The notes below the pieces were generated by a model, which saw only the letters and a program-made list of their open reading frames with translations, ran no database searches and was not told where the DNA came from. Source: Aestuariirhabdus haliotis (lineage in GTDB: Bacteria; Pseudomonadota; Gammaproteobacteria; Pseudomonadales; Aestuariirhabdaceae). Taken from it: 64,000 nucleotides of DNA. The position numbers and the translations under genes were made by a program. Shown here in pieces: positions 21,404 to 30,669 of the stretch (position 1 is its first letter; the number at the start of each line of letters is the position of its first letter). Location: the NCBI RefSeq assembly GCF_023509475.1, contig NZ_JAKSDZ010000009.1, forward strand, positions 33,865-97,864, given 5' to 3'.

Positions 21404-22219
21404 TTAGCAGTCAATCGGGGTGTCGGGCAGGTTGCCCCATTCGGACCAGGAACCATCGTAGGCTTGAATGGACTCATAACCGAGTGCCTTGCCCAGCAGA
21501 TAGGTGAAACCCGAACGATGATGGGACTGGCAGTGGGTCACGATGCGTTTGTTGCGTGCGATGCCCAGGGCTTCCAGTTCGGGCAGCAGATCATCCCGAA
21601 TACGTAGCTGGCGGTTGCGATCCATGGCGCGGGTCCATTCGTAATTGATGGCGCCAGGAATGTGGCCGCCGCGGAGTGCCATGACTTTCTCTCCCCGATA
21701 TTCCGCCTCGGAGCGAGCATCCCAGATAACCAGGTCGTCATTCCCTAATTGTGCTTGCAGGGCTTCGCGAGACACCAGCGGACTGAAATCAAATTCCAGC
21801 TCGACGGTGCTGGATGAAGGCTGGTTGGCTGCCTGTTCGGTGGCCAGTCCGCTGTCTAGCCAGGCTAGCATGCCGCCATTGAGGTAGGAGTAATGTGGGT
21901 GCTGAATCAGGTCCAGGGTCCAGATCATGCGCCCGGCCCAGCCACCCCCTTCATCATCGTAGACAACGATGTGTTCCTGACCGGTATAACCGATGTCACG
22001 GAACAGTTGCAGCAACTGCTCGGGAGTTGGGCACTTGCCCATGGCGGGTTCTTCCCGTCGCATCAGGCGAGATGGTTCTATATGTATAGCCCCGGGGACG
22101 TGGGCACGGCTGTACAGGTCGCCGCGGCACAGATCCAGAATCAGCAGCTCCGAGTGCCCCAGCAATGGCTGCAGCTCTTCGGGTTCAAGGATCAGGGGGA
22201 GATGGCGCAATTGGGTCAT
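21404..22219 (-). CDS. rhdA: Thiosulfate sulfurtransferase (tandem rhodanese) RhdA
   Basis: Transfers sulfane sulfur from thiosulfate to cyanide or other thiol acceptors. 271 residues with two rhodanese domains. The inactive N-terminal one covers about 8-125. The catalytic C-terminal one has the active loop CQSHHRS with Cys230, the same residue number as in Azotobacter RhdA. The interdomain DARSEAEYRGE and HIPGAINYEW stretches are typical. Upstream of psd in a likely two-gene unit. Confidence 0.93.
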   Translation of the reverse strand: MTQLRHLPLILEPEELQPLLGHSELLILDLCRGDLYSRAHVPGAIHIEPSRLMRREEPAMGKCPTPEQLLQLFRDIGYTGQEHIVVYDDEGGGWAGRMIWTLDLIQHPHYSYLNGGMLAWLDSGLATEQAANQPSSSTVELEFDFSPLVSREALQAQLGNDDLVIWDARSEAEYRGEKVMALRGGHIPGAINYEWTRAMDRNRQLRIRDDLLPELEALGIARNKRIVTHCQSHHRSGFTYLLGKALGYESIQAYDGSWSEWGNLPDTPIDC

Positions 22220-22307
22220 AAACGGCTCTACTGCAACAAGACAAGCGCACGATTGTACCCCAACCCGTTGATAAAACCAGATTCCCCGGTTGAGGGGTGA
22301 GGGCCTG

Positions 22308-23930
22308 CTAACTCTTCGAAGGCTGAGAACCCGGTTTTGGTTTACGGGCCAGATGCATTAGTACAGGGCCGGAGGCCTTGGCAAGTGCCTGGAAGTATTG
22401 GTAGTGCTGGTCGCTCAGTGGGCGTTTGCTAATGCCCATATCCGCAAATATCAGGCCGGCACTGCGCTCGCCGGCAAACAAGGAACGCAGGAAAAACTGT
22501 TCATTGGCAACCAGACGCAGGAAGGCGGGAGGGATCTGGTTCCAGAGCGCTGTTTGTTGGGGGCCTTTTACCCAGACGGAAGCCGGTTTTTGCATCAGAT
22601 TTTGCATTAACGAGCGTTGCGTAAGATCCAGCGTGAAATGAAGGTTATCGTCCCCGAAGCGTTTGAATGAGATCAGACGTGAACGCTCTTTATTGGGCAG
22701 GGCGATCACCACCCGGTCAAAGCCCAGGCCATGATAGAGAGCTCTGCCTAATAGTTCGGCCAGTTGCGGCAAGCCCTCAACGGACTGCGGTTGTTTGATC
22801 AACTGTTGATGAATCGCTTTGAAATGAGACAGGTTGGCCTTTCGGGGGGTAACGCCGGGTGACGGGGTCTTGGGCACTTTGTGGGCAGACGCTACAGGTT
22901 GCTTGATATTGGCTTGTGGAATTGACGATTGTCGGACTGGCCATAGCAAAGCCGTGGCGGGAGGCGGCATTAACCAACTCATGGACTCGTGGGAGATATC
23001 AATGGCGGTCTGGTGGCACAGATCTGCACTGTCTTCAAAGTCCCGGTTGATCAGCAGGGCCAGAAGCCGCAAAAGACGTCTCATTCGCGTGCTGTACCAG
23101 CCATGATTGGCTTCTTCGGCGATCATGTTGGCGAGGGTAACCGTGCCGCCGAGGCCATTTTTGATCAGCTTGATCTCACGGTGGTCGTGCATTAAATACA
23201 AATAACGATCATAGAAAGGTGCTTGGGCAAAGCGCTGCAAAACCGGTTTGATCGCGATGCGAGACAGTTGCAACCACTCCGAGGCTGATACTGTTGAGAG
23301 CTGCTGACGTTCAGGGGCTTCCAGCTGTGGCAGGGGCCAGTGAGTATCCATCAGCTGGGTAAGCTCCTCGAGCGTGCAGCCCAGTACTTCCTCTTCGCTC
23401 GTCTGAGGGTTTTTTCCTGAGGCTACTTTCGCTTTTAGTTGCCGCATCTTATTGGGAGCGTAAAGCCATAAAGGCCAACGAACCATTTGGGCGAACATCG
23501 CGGTCCAAAATGCCGTTTCGCTGGTCTCCCGGTTGAGTTCCTGATACCAATGCTGTGCTTGGCGGGCGGCGTGATAACTGCTGGTGATGGCTTGGCAGTA
23601 GTACTGACTGGCCGCGCTATGACGGGGATTAATGGGTTTTAGGCTAGCCAGTAATTGCTGCAGTGGCGTTAGGCCTAACAACGACAGAGCATGCTCGAGA
23701 TTGATCACTCGGGAGTCGTCTGGTTTGCGTGACTTGTTTACTGTCGACAGCACATGCAAGCAGATCACCGGGCAAGACTTCATCATTTGGGCAAGACTAT
23801 AAAGAGAGGTATTCTCATCTTTTAGAGCACCAAGCAGCTTGTGATAGGAGTCCTCCATCACCGGTAGCGGCTTGCTCTCCAGCAGTGTTTTCCAGTCTTG
23901 TGCGGTGCGTATTTCGAGATCGCTGCTCAT
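22308..23930 (-). CDS. HDOD domain protein with C-terminal GAF-like domain
   Basis: Cytoplasmic signalling-type protein of 540 residues. The HDOD domain occupies about residues 20-215 (PVMEDSYHKLL, NLEHALSLLGLTPLQQLLASL); this is an HD-like fold without the metal-binding HD pair. A proline-rich linker lies near 315-345. A GAF-like domain covers about 375-530 (FDRVVIALPNKERSRLI, SLFAGERSAGLIFAD). HDOD proteins commonly link to c-di-GMP and motility signalling, and a homologue sits between rhdA and motA in Pseudomonas. Divergent from motA. No specific function can be assigned. Confidence 0.8.
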   Translation of the reverse strand: MSSDLEIRTAQDWKTLLESKPLPVMEDSYHKLLGALKDENTSLYSLAQMMKSCPVICLHVLSTVNKSRKPDDSRVINLEHALSLLGLTPLQQLLASLKPINPRHSAASQYYCQAITSSYHAARQAQHWYQELNRETSETAFWTAMFAQMVRWPLWLYAPNKMRQLKAKVASGKNPQTSEEEVLGCTLEELTQLMDTHWPLPQLEAPERQQLSTVSASEWLQLSRIAIKPVLQRFAQAPFYDRYLYLMHDHREIKLIKNGLGGTVTLANMIAEEANHGWYSTRMRRLLRLLALLINRDFEDSADLCHQTAIDISHESMSWLMPPPATALLWPVRQSSIPQANIKQPVASAHKVPKTPSPGVTPRKANLSHFKAIHQQLIKQPQSVEGLPQLAELLGRALYHGLGFDRVVIALPNKERSRLISFKRFGDDNLHFTLDLTQRSLMQNLMQKPASVWVKGPQQTALWNQIPPAFLRLVANEQFFLRSLFAGERSAGLIFADMGISKRPLSDQHYQYFQALAKASGPVLMHLARKPKPGSQPSKS

Positions 23931-24061
23931 AAAAGAGGTTCGCTTTTTGCTGTTAGCCGTATCGTTGATTATGCTTTTAACTCATTATATGGTTATTTTG
24001 CTTTAACGACAGGCATTACCGCCCTCTTAATTAAAGCTCGATACAGGTTCAGGAAGACAAA

Positions 24062-24913
24062 ATGCTCAAGCTGTTTGGAATGCTTTTGGTGACAATTAGC
24101 GTGTTGGGAGGCTACGTTCTCTCGCACGGTAAGCTGCTGGCGCTATGGCAACCCTTCGAGTTGATCATTATTGGTGGGGCTGCACTGGGTGGCTTTATGA
24201 TCGCCAACCCCTGGAATGTGCAACTTGCTGTTGCCAAGAAAATTCCTGCGATGATGTTTGGAAGCCGATTCAATAAACCCTTTTACATGGATTTGCTCGG
24301 ACTGTTATACGACCTGCTGAATAAAAGCCGCCGAGATGGCATGATGTCCATTGAATCCGATGTCGATAACCCCGAGTCCAGCGCAGTATTCACTCGCTAT
24401 CCGGCGATTCTTAAAGACAGCCACCTGACCGAATTTATCGCGGATTACCTGCGTCTGATGTCCTCGGGCAATATGGCGCCCCACGAGCTGGAATCGCTCT
24501 TCGATATGGAAATCGAGACCCGCATGGAGGAGTCTGAACGCCCGGGGGGGGCAGTGATTCGAGTGGCTGATGCGCTACCGGGTTTTGGTATTGTGGCGGC
24601 GGTTTTGGGTATCGTGATCTCTATGGAAGGCATTGCCGGCCCCCCCGAAGAGTTGGGGGCCCACGTTGCCGCCGCTTTGGTGGGTACCTTTCTGGGTATT
24701 TTGGCGGCTTACGGCTTTGTTGGGCCGCTGGGCAATGCGCTGGAGCAGGGCGCACAGGAAGAGATTAACGGCTATGAAACGGTCAAGGCCTGCCTGGTTG
24801 CCTCTCTGGGAGGCATGCCACCGGCGTTAGCGGTTGAGTTTGGCCGTAAGGCGATCTACAGCGATGTGCGTCCCAGCTTTACTGAGCTGGAGAATCATGT
24901 TCGGGGCCGTTAA
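24062..24913 (+). CDS. motA: Flagellar motor stator protein MotA
   Basis: Stator subunit that converts ion flow into torque on FliG. 283 residues with four transmembrane helices: about 5-22, 33-50, 170-190 and 200-222. The large cytoplasmic loop between helices 2 and 3 carries the charged residues that touch the rotor (ETRMEESERPGG region). The fourth helix region has HVAAALVGTFLGIL. ATG 24062 follows aggaag at good distance. motB starts two bases after its stop. No sigma-28 promoter pattern is visible upstream. Confidence 0.96.
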   Translation: MLKLFGMLLVTISVLGGYVLSHGKLLALWQPFELIIIGGAALGGFMIANPWNVQLAVAKKIPAMMFGSRFNKPFYMDLLGLLYDLLNKSRRDGMMSIESDVDNPESSAVFTRYPAILKDSHLTEFIADYLRLMSSGNMAPHELESLFDMEIETRMEESERPGGAVIRVADALPGFGIVAAVLGIVISMEGIAGPPEELGAHVAAALVGTFLGILAAYGFVGPLGNALEQGAQEEINGYETVKACLVASLGGMPPALAVEFGRKAIYSDVRPSFTELENHVRGR

Positions 24914-24915
24914 CC

Positions 24916-25884
24916 TTGAATAAAGACGAATCCATCATCATCAAGCGCGTCCGCAAGGGGCGCCATAAGCATCATGGTGGTTCCTGGAAAATCGCCTTTG
25001 CGGATTTCGCGACCGCTATGATGGCTTTTTTTCTGGTGCTTTGGCTGACCTCGCAAACCACTCCGGAGCAAAAACTGGCGATCGCCGGTTTTTTTAATGA
25101 TCCGGCGGGCTTTAGTGAGCGTGCCAGCCCCTATGTGATCGATATGGGGGGATCCGCTTCGGTCAATGAAGAAGAAGGTATCGGCTCTCCGTTGGATGAA
25201 GAGGAGGCGAAACGACTGGATGCCGAAGAGATCACCTCCATCGCTGACCAGATTGAAGAAACCCGCCTGGAATCCTTATTAAGCGAACTGCAGGCCAAGG
25301 TGGAACAGAACGAAATGCTGCGTCGGTTCAAGGAGCAGCTGATCATGGAGATCACCCCCGATGGTCTGCGTATACAAGTGGTGGATGATAGCCAGCGCCC
25401 AATGTTCGCCAGTGGCAGCTCGGAGCTGAAGTACTATTTCGAAGATATTTTGTTGGAAATCGCTCCCCTCATTGGCTCGGTGCCGAACAAAGTCAGCATC
25501 AGTGGTCATACCGATGCCACGCCCTTTATGAGGGGCGAAGATGTGGGTAACTGGGAGCTATCGGCTGCCCGAGCTAATACAGCGCGGCGTACCCTGCTAT
25601 TTGGTGGTGTCACCGATGAGCAAGTCGCCCAGGTAGTGGGTTATGGGGATTCCATTCTGTTTGATACCGCCAATCCGACCAACCCGGTCAATCGCCGAAT
25701 CGATATCCTGATCATGAGTAAGCGCACCCAGAATAATATTGAACGTATGGCGGGCGGACTGGACAAGAAGGTGAAACCGGCCCCTGAGGCCTCAGCAAAG
25801 CGTCAGGGGGATGAACGATTTAACCTGTTTGATGCCAAGAAGCGAGCCGGTCAGAACGAGCTGCCTGCCGATCAGAATTTCTAA
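24916..25884 (+). CDS. motB: Flagellar motor stator protein MotB
   Basis: Stator subunit anchored to peptidoglycan. 322 residues. A short basic N-terminus with a His cluster precedes one transmembrane helix (about 26-46) containing the ion-carrying Asp30 in FADFATAMMAFF. The acidic linker runs about 75-120. The OmpA-like peptidoglycan-binding domain covers 165-275 (VSISGHTDATPF, NRRIDILI). Starts at TTG 24916, immediately after motA, so the two are translationally linked. The retained transmembrane Asp fits a working motor. Confidence 0.95.
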   Translation: MNKDESIIIKRVRKGRHKHHGGSWKIAFADFATAMMAFFLVLWLTSQTTPEQKLAIAGFFNDPAGFSERASPYVIDMGGSASVNEEEGIGSPLDEEEAKRLDAEEITSIADQIEETRLESLLSELQAKVEQNEMLRRFKEQLIMEITPDGLRIQVVDDSQRPMFASGSSELKYYFEDILLEIAPLIGSVPNKVSISGHTDATPFMRGEDVGNWELSAARANTARRTLLFGGVTDEQVAQVVGYGDSILFDTANPTNPVNRRIDILIMSKRTQNNIERMAGGLDKKVKPAPEASAKRQGDERFNLFDAKKRAGQNELPADQNF

Positions 25885-25888
25885 TGTT

Positions 25889-25903
25889 GAGCCGGTGCGG
25901 CTC
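25889..25903. terminator. Small GC-rich hairpin between motB and rsgA
   Basis: gagccg/cggctc stem with a gtg loop between two convergent stops. No T-run; a weak terminator at best. Confidence 0.3.
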
Positions 25904-25905
25904 GG

Positions 25906-26916
25906 TTAGTTACCCGATAAAATATGACGGTAACTATCGAGCCGCTGCTGGCTGATTTTACCTTCATCCAGAGCTTCCAATAGTGCACAACCGGGTTCCT
26001 GCTCGTGTTGGCAATCGCGGAAACGGCAGTAACCCAGAAAGGGGCGGAATTCACGAAACCCCTCAATCAGTGTTGGCTGGTCGATATGTCCGAGGCCAAA
26101 TTCGCGAATGCCGGGGGAGTCGATCAGGTCACCACCGGCCGGGAAGTGGAATAACCGAGCGGCAGTTGTGGTATGGGTGCCCTTGCCCGTCTGTTCCGAC
26201 AGGGCACCAACTCGTATATCGACGCCGGGCAGCAGGGCGTTAATCAGGGAAGATTTGCCGACACCCGACTGACCAACAAACACGCTGGTATGGTCGCGCA
26301 GCAGTGCTTTGATTTCATCGAGCCCGGTGCTGGCGAGAGTTGATGCGTGGATGACCTTGTAGCCGATTCGTTGGTAGCGTGCTAGCAGTTGATCGAAATG
26401 CTCGCGGTTGTGCTCGTTCACCAGATCGGTTTTGTTGAACAGGATTACCGGTTCGATATCGACCGCCTCGGCCGCGACCAGATAGCGGTCGATAAGATTG
26501 GCGTGAGGCGTTGGCAGGGGGGCGATGACCTGAACGATATAGTCGATATTGGCCGCAACTGGTTTTAATTGGCCGCGGCTATCGGGTCGGCACAGTTCTG
26601 AGCGGCGATCCTGGGCCGCGACGACGACGCCACTCTGGTCCGCGCCGGCTCGCCAGATGATTTTGTCTCCCGTGACCAGTTGGGGCAGGTTGGCCCGCAG
26701 GTGGCATCGAAACAATGCATCCGGCTGCCCGATCGGCTCGACATCGAGCTGACTGCCGTAGTGGGCAATCACCGTGCCTTGCTGTTCGCTACCCAGCTCG
26801 CCCGCCTGAAGCTGCTCTTGCACCTTGTCCTCCCGAGCTTCTGCGCGCTTGGTACGTTCCTGCTGAATCTTCTGGATGCGCCAATTCTGGCGGCGGTTCA
26901 AGCGTCGTTTGCTCAG
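25906..26916 (-). CDS. rsgA: Small ribosomal subunit biogenesis GTPase RsgA, probable CTG start
   Basis: Circularly permuted GTPase that checks late 30S maturation. About 336 residues. The N-terminal OB fold is followed by the permuted G motifs in the order NKTD (G4), [10 protein letters not shown] (G1) and DSPGIREFG (G3), then a zinc site (Cys/His around [14 protein letters not shown]). The protein family begins with M-x-K-R-x-L-x-R-R-Q-x-W-R-I. Here those residues are encoded only if translation begins at CTG 26916, which has aagga (26925-26929, minus strand) 8 bases upstream. The next in-frame start is TTG 26901, far from that site. Divergent from orn. Confidence 0.92.
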   Translation of the reverse strand: MSKRRLNRRQNWRIQKIQQERTKRAEAREDKVQEQLQAGELGSEQQGTVIAHYGSQLDVEPIGQPDALFRCHLRANLPQLVTGDKIIWRAGADQSGVVVAAQDRRSELCRPDSRGQLKPVAANIDYIVQVIAPLPTPHANLIDRYLVAAEAVDIEPVILFNKTDLVNEHNREHFDQLLARYQRIGYKVIHASTLASTGLDEIKALLRDHTSVFVGQSGVGKSSLINALLPGVDIRVGALSEQTGKGTHTTTAARLFHFPAGGDLIDSPGIREFGLGHIDQPTLIEGFREFRPFLGYCRFRDCQHEQEPGCALLEALDEGKISQQRLDSYRHILSGN

Positions 26917-26924
26917 GGGGAGTA

Positions 26925-26929
26925 TCCTT
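26925..26929 (-). promoter_or_regulatory. Shine-Dalgarno deciding the rsgA CTG start
   Basis: aagga on the minus strand, 8 bases before CTG 26916 and 23 bases before the alternative TTG 26901. Confidence 0.55.
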
Positions 26930-26935
26930 GTTTCG

Positions 26936-26965
26936 TTTACGGCTGGGCGCCTAGGGCATTATTAT
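26936..26965 (+). promoter_or_regulatory. Candidate promoter for orn
   Basis: -35 tttacg (26936-26941), 18-bp spacer, -10 tattat (26960-26965), about 35 bp before the orn ATG. Confidence 0.45.
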
Positions 26966-27000
26966 GGAGCTTTAACGCGTTATCAACCGGAGAACTGAGG

Positions 27001-27546
27001 ATGTCGAAAAAGGAAAACCTGATATGGATCGATCTGGAGATGACCGGGCTGGATCCGGAAGCGGATCGAATCATCGAGATTGCCACCATCGTTACGGATC
27101 CTCAGTTAAACCTTATTGCGGAAGGACCGGTGATGGCGGTACGCCAGTCAACTTCCCTGATCGAGGGTATGGATGAATGGTGTACGCGCACCCATGGTGC
27201 CAGTGGTTTAACCCGGCGGGTACTCGACAGCACCATCAGCGAAGCCGAGGCAGAACAGAAAACGCTGGATTTTTTACGACTCCATACCGAGCCAAACAGC
27301 TCCCCTATTTGCGGCAATACGATCGGCCAGGATCGTCGCTTCCTGGAACGTTATATGCCCGAGCTGGAAAATTATTTTCATTACCGTTACCTCGATGTCA
27401 GCACGCTCAAAGAGTTGGCGCGGCGCTGGAAACCGGAAATTCTGGCGGGGGTGAAAAAGCAGGGTACCCATTTGGCGCTGGATGATATTCGCGATTCCAT
27501 CGAAGAACTTCGTTACTACCGCGAACATTTCCTTAAGCTGGATTGA
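27001..27546 (+). CDS. orn: Oligoribonuclease
   Basis: DEDDh 3'-5' exonuclease that degrades di- and oligoribonucleotides and, in Pseudomonas, clears pGpG made from c-di-GMP. 181 residues, the standard length. Acidic residues appear in [11 protein letters not shown] (Exo I), near the middle ([11 protein letters not shown], Exo II) and in the final [10 protein letters not shown] (Exo III His/Asp). ATG 27001 gives the conserved N-terminus. The last 14 bp overlap the 3' end of queG on the other strand. Confidence 0.97.
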   Translation: MSKKENLIWIDLEMTGLDPEADRIIEIATIVTDPQLNLIAEGPVMAVRQSTSLIEGMDEWCTRTHGASGLTRRVLDSTISEAEAEQKTLDFLRLHTEPNSSPICGNTIGQDRRFLERYMPELENYFHYRYLDVSTLKELARRWKPEILAGVKKQGTHLALDDIRDSIEELRYYREHFLKLD

Positions 27547-28606
27547 TCGGGTGGCGCTCCAGCGCCCACTCGATATGCTCCCGTACCATGGCATCTTCAA
27601 TATCACGTCGGGCCAGCAGCGCATCCACGACCTTTGGGCTGGTGGGTGCGTTGCCCAGACCGACCGCAAGGTTTCTTAACCAGCCAGCATATCCGCTGCG
27701 GCGAATGGGCGATCCGGCGGTGCGGTCCAGGAACTGCTCTTCGGTCCAGGTGAACAGGTCGGCCAGGTCGCTGCTGTCGAGCTGGTGGCGGGGGCGAAAG
27801 TCGGTTTCGCTGCTGGCTTTGGCGAAACGATTCCAGGGACAGACCAGCTGGCAGTCGTCGCAACCAAAAACCCGATTGCCCATGGGCTCGCGCAGCTCCA
27901 GGGGAATGGCCCCCTTAAGTTCAATGGTCAGGTAAGAGATGCAGCGGCGGGCATCGAGCTCGTGCTCGTTAACAAAGGCATTGGTCGGGCAAACCTCGAG
28001 GCACTTTGTGCAGCGACCGCAATGGTCCGCGTCGTCGGCTTCGTCGAGGGGCAGCGGTAGATCGGTAAACAGCTCGCCGAGAAAAAACCAGGAACCTGCC
28101 TGGCGGTTAATCAGCATGGTGTTTTTGCCGATCCAGCCCAGGCCGCTGCGACTGCCGAGCGCACGTTCCAGCACCGGGGCGCTATCGACAAAAGCCCGGT
28201 AGCCATGTTGCCCTACTGCTTGCTCAATCTGTTTGCCGAGCTGGGTCAGGCGTTTTCGCACCAGTTTGTGATAATCACGGCCGAGCGCATAGCGCGACAG
28301 ATAGGCTTTGTCGGGGTTGTTTAGAATGCGAATGGCGTTTGTGTCGGGGGGCAGATAGTCGATGCGAGCACTGATGACTCTTAGGGTGCCGGGCAATAGT
28401 TCGGCGGGTCGGCTGCGCATGTTGCCGTGTCGGGCCAGGTAATCCATCTCACCGTGATAGCCTTTATCCAGCCATTGCTGCAGATGTTGCTCGTGCTCGG
28501 CCAGATCGACACTGCCGATGCCTATCTGTTGAAAGCCCAGCTCTCGCCCCCAGTGATGAATATCGGCGGCGAGTTGCTGGTAATCGAGGGTGCTGTCTTG
28601 AGGCAT
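27533..28606 (-). CDS. queG: Epoxyqueuosine reductase
   Basis: Cobalamin- and iron-sulfur-dependent enzyme that reduces epoxyqueuosine to queuosine in tRNA, the final step of that modification. 357 residues. The N-terminal cobalamin-binding part includes [14 protein letters not shown]1730-type stretch with [11 protein letters not shown] leads into two 4Fe-4S motifs ([15 protein letters not shown] and [11 protein letters not shown]). A C-terminal HEAT-like tail ends the protein. The 3' end overlaps orn; the 5' end is divergent from nnr. Confidence 0.95.
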   Translation of the reverse strand: MPQDSTLDYQQLAADIHHWGRELGFQQIGIGSVDLAEHEQHLQQWLDKGYHGEMDYLARHGNMRSRPAELLPGTLRVISARIDYLPPDTNAIRILNNPDKAYLSRYALGRDYHKLVRKRLTQLGKQIEQAVGQHGYRAFVDSAPVLERALGSRSGLGWIGKNTMLINRQAGSWFFLGELFTDLPLPLDEADDADHCGRCTKCLEVCPTNAFVNEHELDARRCISYLTIELKGAIPLELREPMGNRVFGCDDCQLVCPWNRFAKASSETDFRPRHQLDSSDLADLFTWTEEQFLDRTAGSPIRRSGYAGWLRNLAVGLGNAPTSPKVVDALLARRDIEDAMVREHIEWALERHPINPA

Positions 28607-28675
28607 GGGGTTCGTGGTTGTGATCGTTCGGCTCTGGCATACTGGCAGAAGGGAACAGGATTGCCGGGAGATAAG

Positions 28676-30178
28676 ATGAAACGCAGTCTACCACAGGGGC
28701 TCTACCGAGCGGAGCAGGTTCGTGATCTGGATCGTTTAACCATTGAAGAGCAGGGCGTGCCCGGTTTCGAGTTGATGACACGGGCCGCGCAAAGCTGCTT
28801 TGATAGTCTGCTGGAAGAGTACGGTGCTGAAGGTCGGATCTGCGTCCTCTGTGGCGCGGGTAACAATGCGGGTGACGGCTACCTCGTGGCCGCATTGGCT
28901 AAGCAGGCCGGCATGAACGTGTCGATCATCAGTCTGAGTGAACCCGAAAAGCTCAGGGGGGATGCCGCCAGCGCGTACCAACAAGCGGTCGAGTGTGGGG
29001 TTGCTATCCAGTCTTGGCAGCCGGGTATGGTTTTACAGGCTGAATTGCTGGTCGATGCCTTATTGGGCACCGGTTTGAGTGGTGAGGTGCGTGGCCCTTA
29101 TGTCGAGGCTATTACGGCAATCAATGCTACTGGCGCGGCAGTGTTAGCGGTGGATATTCCTTCCGGGCTCTGCGCCGATACTGGTGCGGAGCTGGGCTGC
29201 GCCGTGCGTGCCGATATTACGGTAACCTTTATAGGACTCAAGCAAGGGTTGCTAACGGCGCAGGGTCCCCTGTGCACCGGCAAGCTTGAATACGATGACC
29301 TTGATGTGCCTTCGCTGGTGTTCCGCCAGCAGCCGGCCGATGTTGAACTGATCGACCCGAAGCCTCTGTTGGCCAAATTGCCCGTTCGGCAAGCAGATTC
29401 ACACAAGGGTCGCCATGGGCATGTGCTGGTGGTCGGAGGTAATCGAGGCATGGGCGGGGCTGCTCTCTTGGCCGCCGAAGCGGCGCTCTACTCGGGGGCA
29501 GGGCTGGTGTCTGTGGCCACTCGCGCCGAGCATGTGAGTGCGTTTATTGCTCGTCAGCCCGAGTTAATGGCGCGCGCGGTTGAGGGTGGGAGTGAGCTGC
29601 GTTTGCTACTGGCCGGGAAAGATGCACTTATCCTGGGGCCAGGCCTCGGGCAGGACGAATGGGCGCAGGAGTTATTACTAACCGCCTTGCGCAGTAATAT
29701 TCCCCTGTTGCTCGATGCGGATGCTCTGAACCTGATTGCAGATAACTCCGATTTGATACAGGTGCATCAAGGTGAGCGTGTACTTACTCCTCATCCGGGC
29801 GAGGCAGCCCGGTTGCTGCGCACGAGCACTGAAGCTATTCAGCGTGACAGGTTTTTGGCCGTTGCTAGGTTGCAGCAAGAGTATGATTCGGTTGTGTTGT
29901 TGAAAGGGGTCGGTACGCTGGTAGCCCATGCCGCGCCTCCCTTGAGACTTTGCGGTGCAGGCAATCCAGGTATGGCGGTAGGCGGGATGGGTGATCTGTT
30001 GTCGGGAGTGATTGGGTCACTGATGGCACAGGGGATGACGAGTATTGATGCTGCCACGCTAGGATGCTGGTTACACAGCAAGTCGGCGGACGAAATTGCC
30101 CGGTTTCAGGGGCTAAGAGGTTTGCTGCCGAGCGATTTACTGGTACAAATACGCAAGAACATTAATAGTGTTAATTAA
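28676..30178 (+). CDS. nnr: Bifunctional NAD(P)H-hydrate repair enzyme Nnr
   Basis: Repairs damaged NAD(P)HX. The N-terminal YjeF_N epimerase domain (about 10-215, with CGAGNNAGDGYLVA and DALLGTGLSGEVRGP) interconverts the R and S hydrates. The C-terminal ADP-dependent dehydratase domain (225-495, with KGRHGHVLVVGG, LGPGLGQ and the catalytic-region GAGNPGMAVGGMGDLLSG) removes water. 500 residues from ATG 28676, which has gggag 5 bases upstream. First gene of a tight run with tsaE and amiB. Confidence 0.96.
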   Translation: MKRSLPQGLYRAEQVRDLDRLTIEEQGVPGFELMTRAAQSCFDSLLEEYGAEGRICVLCGAGNNAGDGYLVAALAKQAGMNVSIISLSEPEKLRGDAASAYQQAVECGVAIQSWQPGMVLQAELLVDALLGTGLSGEVRGPYVEAITAINATGAAVLAVDIPSGLCADTGAELGCAVRADITVTFIGLKQGLLTAQGPLCTGKLEYDDLDVPSLVFRQQPADVELIDPKPLLAKLPVRQADSHKGRHGHVLVVGGNRGMGGAALLAAEAALYSGAGLVSVATRAEHVSAFIARQPELMARAVEGGSELRLLLAGKDALILGPGLGQDEWAQELLLTALRSNIPLLLDADALNLIADNSDLIQVHQGERVLTPHPGEAARLLRTSTEAIQRDRFLAVARLQQEYDSVVLLKGVGTLVAHAAPPLRLCGAGNPGMAVGGMGDLLSGVIGSLMAQGMTSIDAATLGCWLHSKSADEIARFQGLRGLLPSDLLVQIRKNINSVN

Positions 30179-30183
30179 CTTGC

Positions 30184-30669
30184 ATGCCTAAGTCATTGAA
30201 TCTATATATTTCTAATGAGTCAGAGATGGTCCGTTTGGGTCAAGTTCTGGCCTCAGCCACCGAGCTAAAAGGCGTGGTTTATCTTTTTGGTGGTTTGGGG
30301 GCAGGGAAAACAACTCTGAGCCGGGGGGTAGTTCAGGCAGCGGGTCATCAGGGGGCGGTCAAGAGCCCTACCTATACCCTGGTTGAGCCCTATGAGCTTG
30401 ATTCGGGCAACATTTATCACTTTGATCTGTATCGGCTGGGCGATCCCGAAGAGTTGGAATTTCTCGGAGTGAGAGATTATTTTGGCGATGATGCTCTTTG
30501 TCTGGTTGAATGGCCGCAGCGGGGGGAAGGCTGGTTGCCAGGTAGTGATCTGGAGCTTCACCTTGATGTTGAGTTACCGGGGCGGCGTATTGACATACAA
30601 GCTACCAGTCCTCGGGGGGAAATCATGCTGGCAGTCGTCGGTAAGCAGTATGGGGTAAACAGCGGATGA
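30184..30669 (+). CDS. tsaE: tRNA threonylcarbamoyladenosine biosynthesis ATPase TsaE
   Basis: ATPase partner of TsaB-TsaD in making t6A37 of ANN-decoding tRNAs. 161 residues. Walker A GGLGAGKTTLSRG near 35-47, a Switch-like KSPTYTLVEPY stretch, and a Walker B-like CLVEWPQRG near residue 105. Starts five bases after nnr and overlaps amiB by four (atga), so expression is coupled. Confidence 0.95.
   Translation: MPKSLNLYISNESEMVRLGQVLASATELKGVVYLFGGLGAGKTTLSRGVVQAAGHQGAVKSPTYTLVEPYELDSGNIYHFDLYRLGDPEELEFLGVRDYFGDDALCLVEWPQRGEGWLPGSDLELHLDVELPGRRIDIQATSPRGEIMLAVVGKQYGVNSG

Noticed and set aside
23990..24061. Sigma-28 (FliA) promoter for motA
   Set aside because: taaag occurs but the gccgataa half is missing at the right distance.
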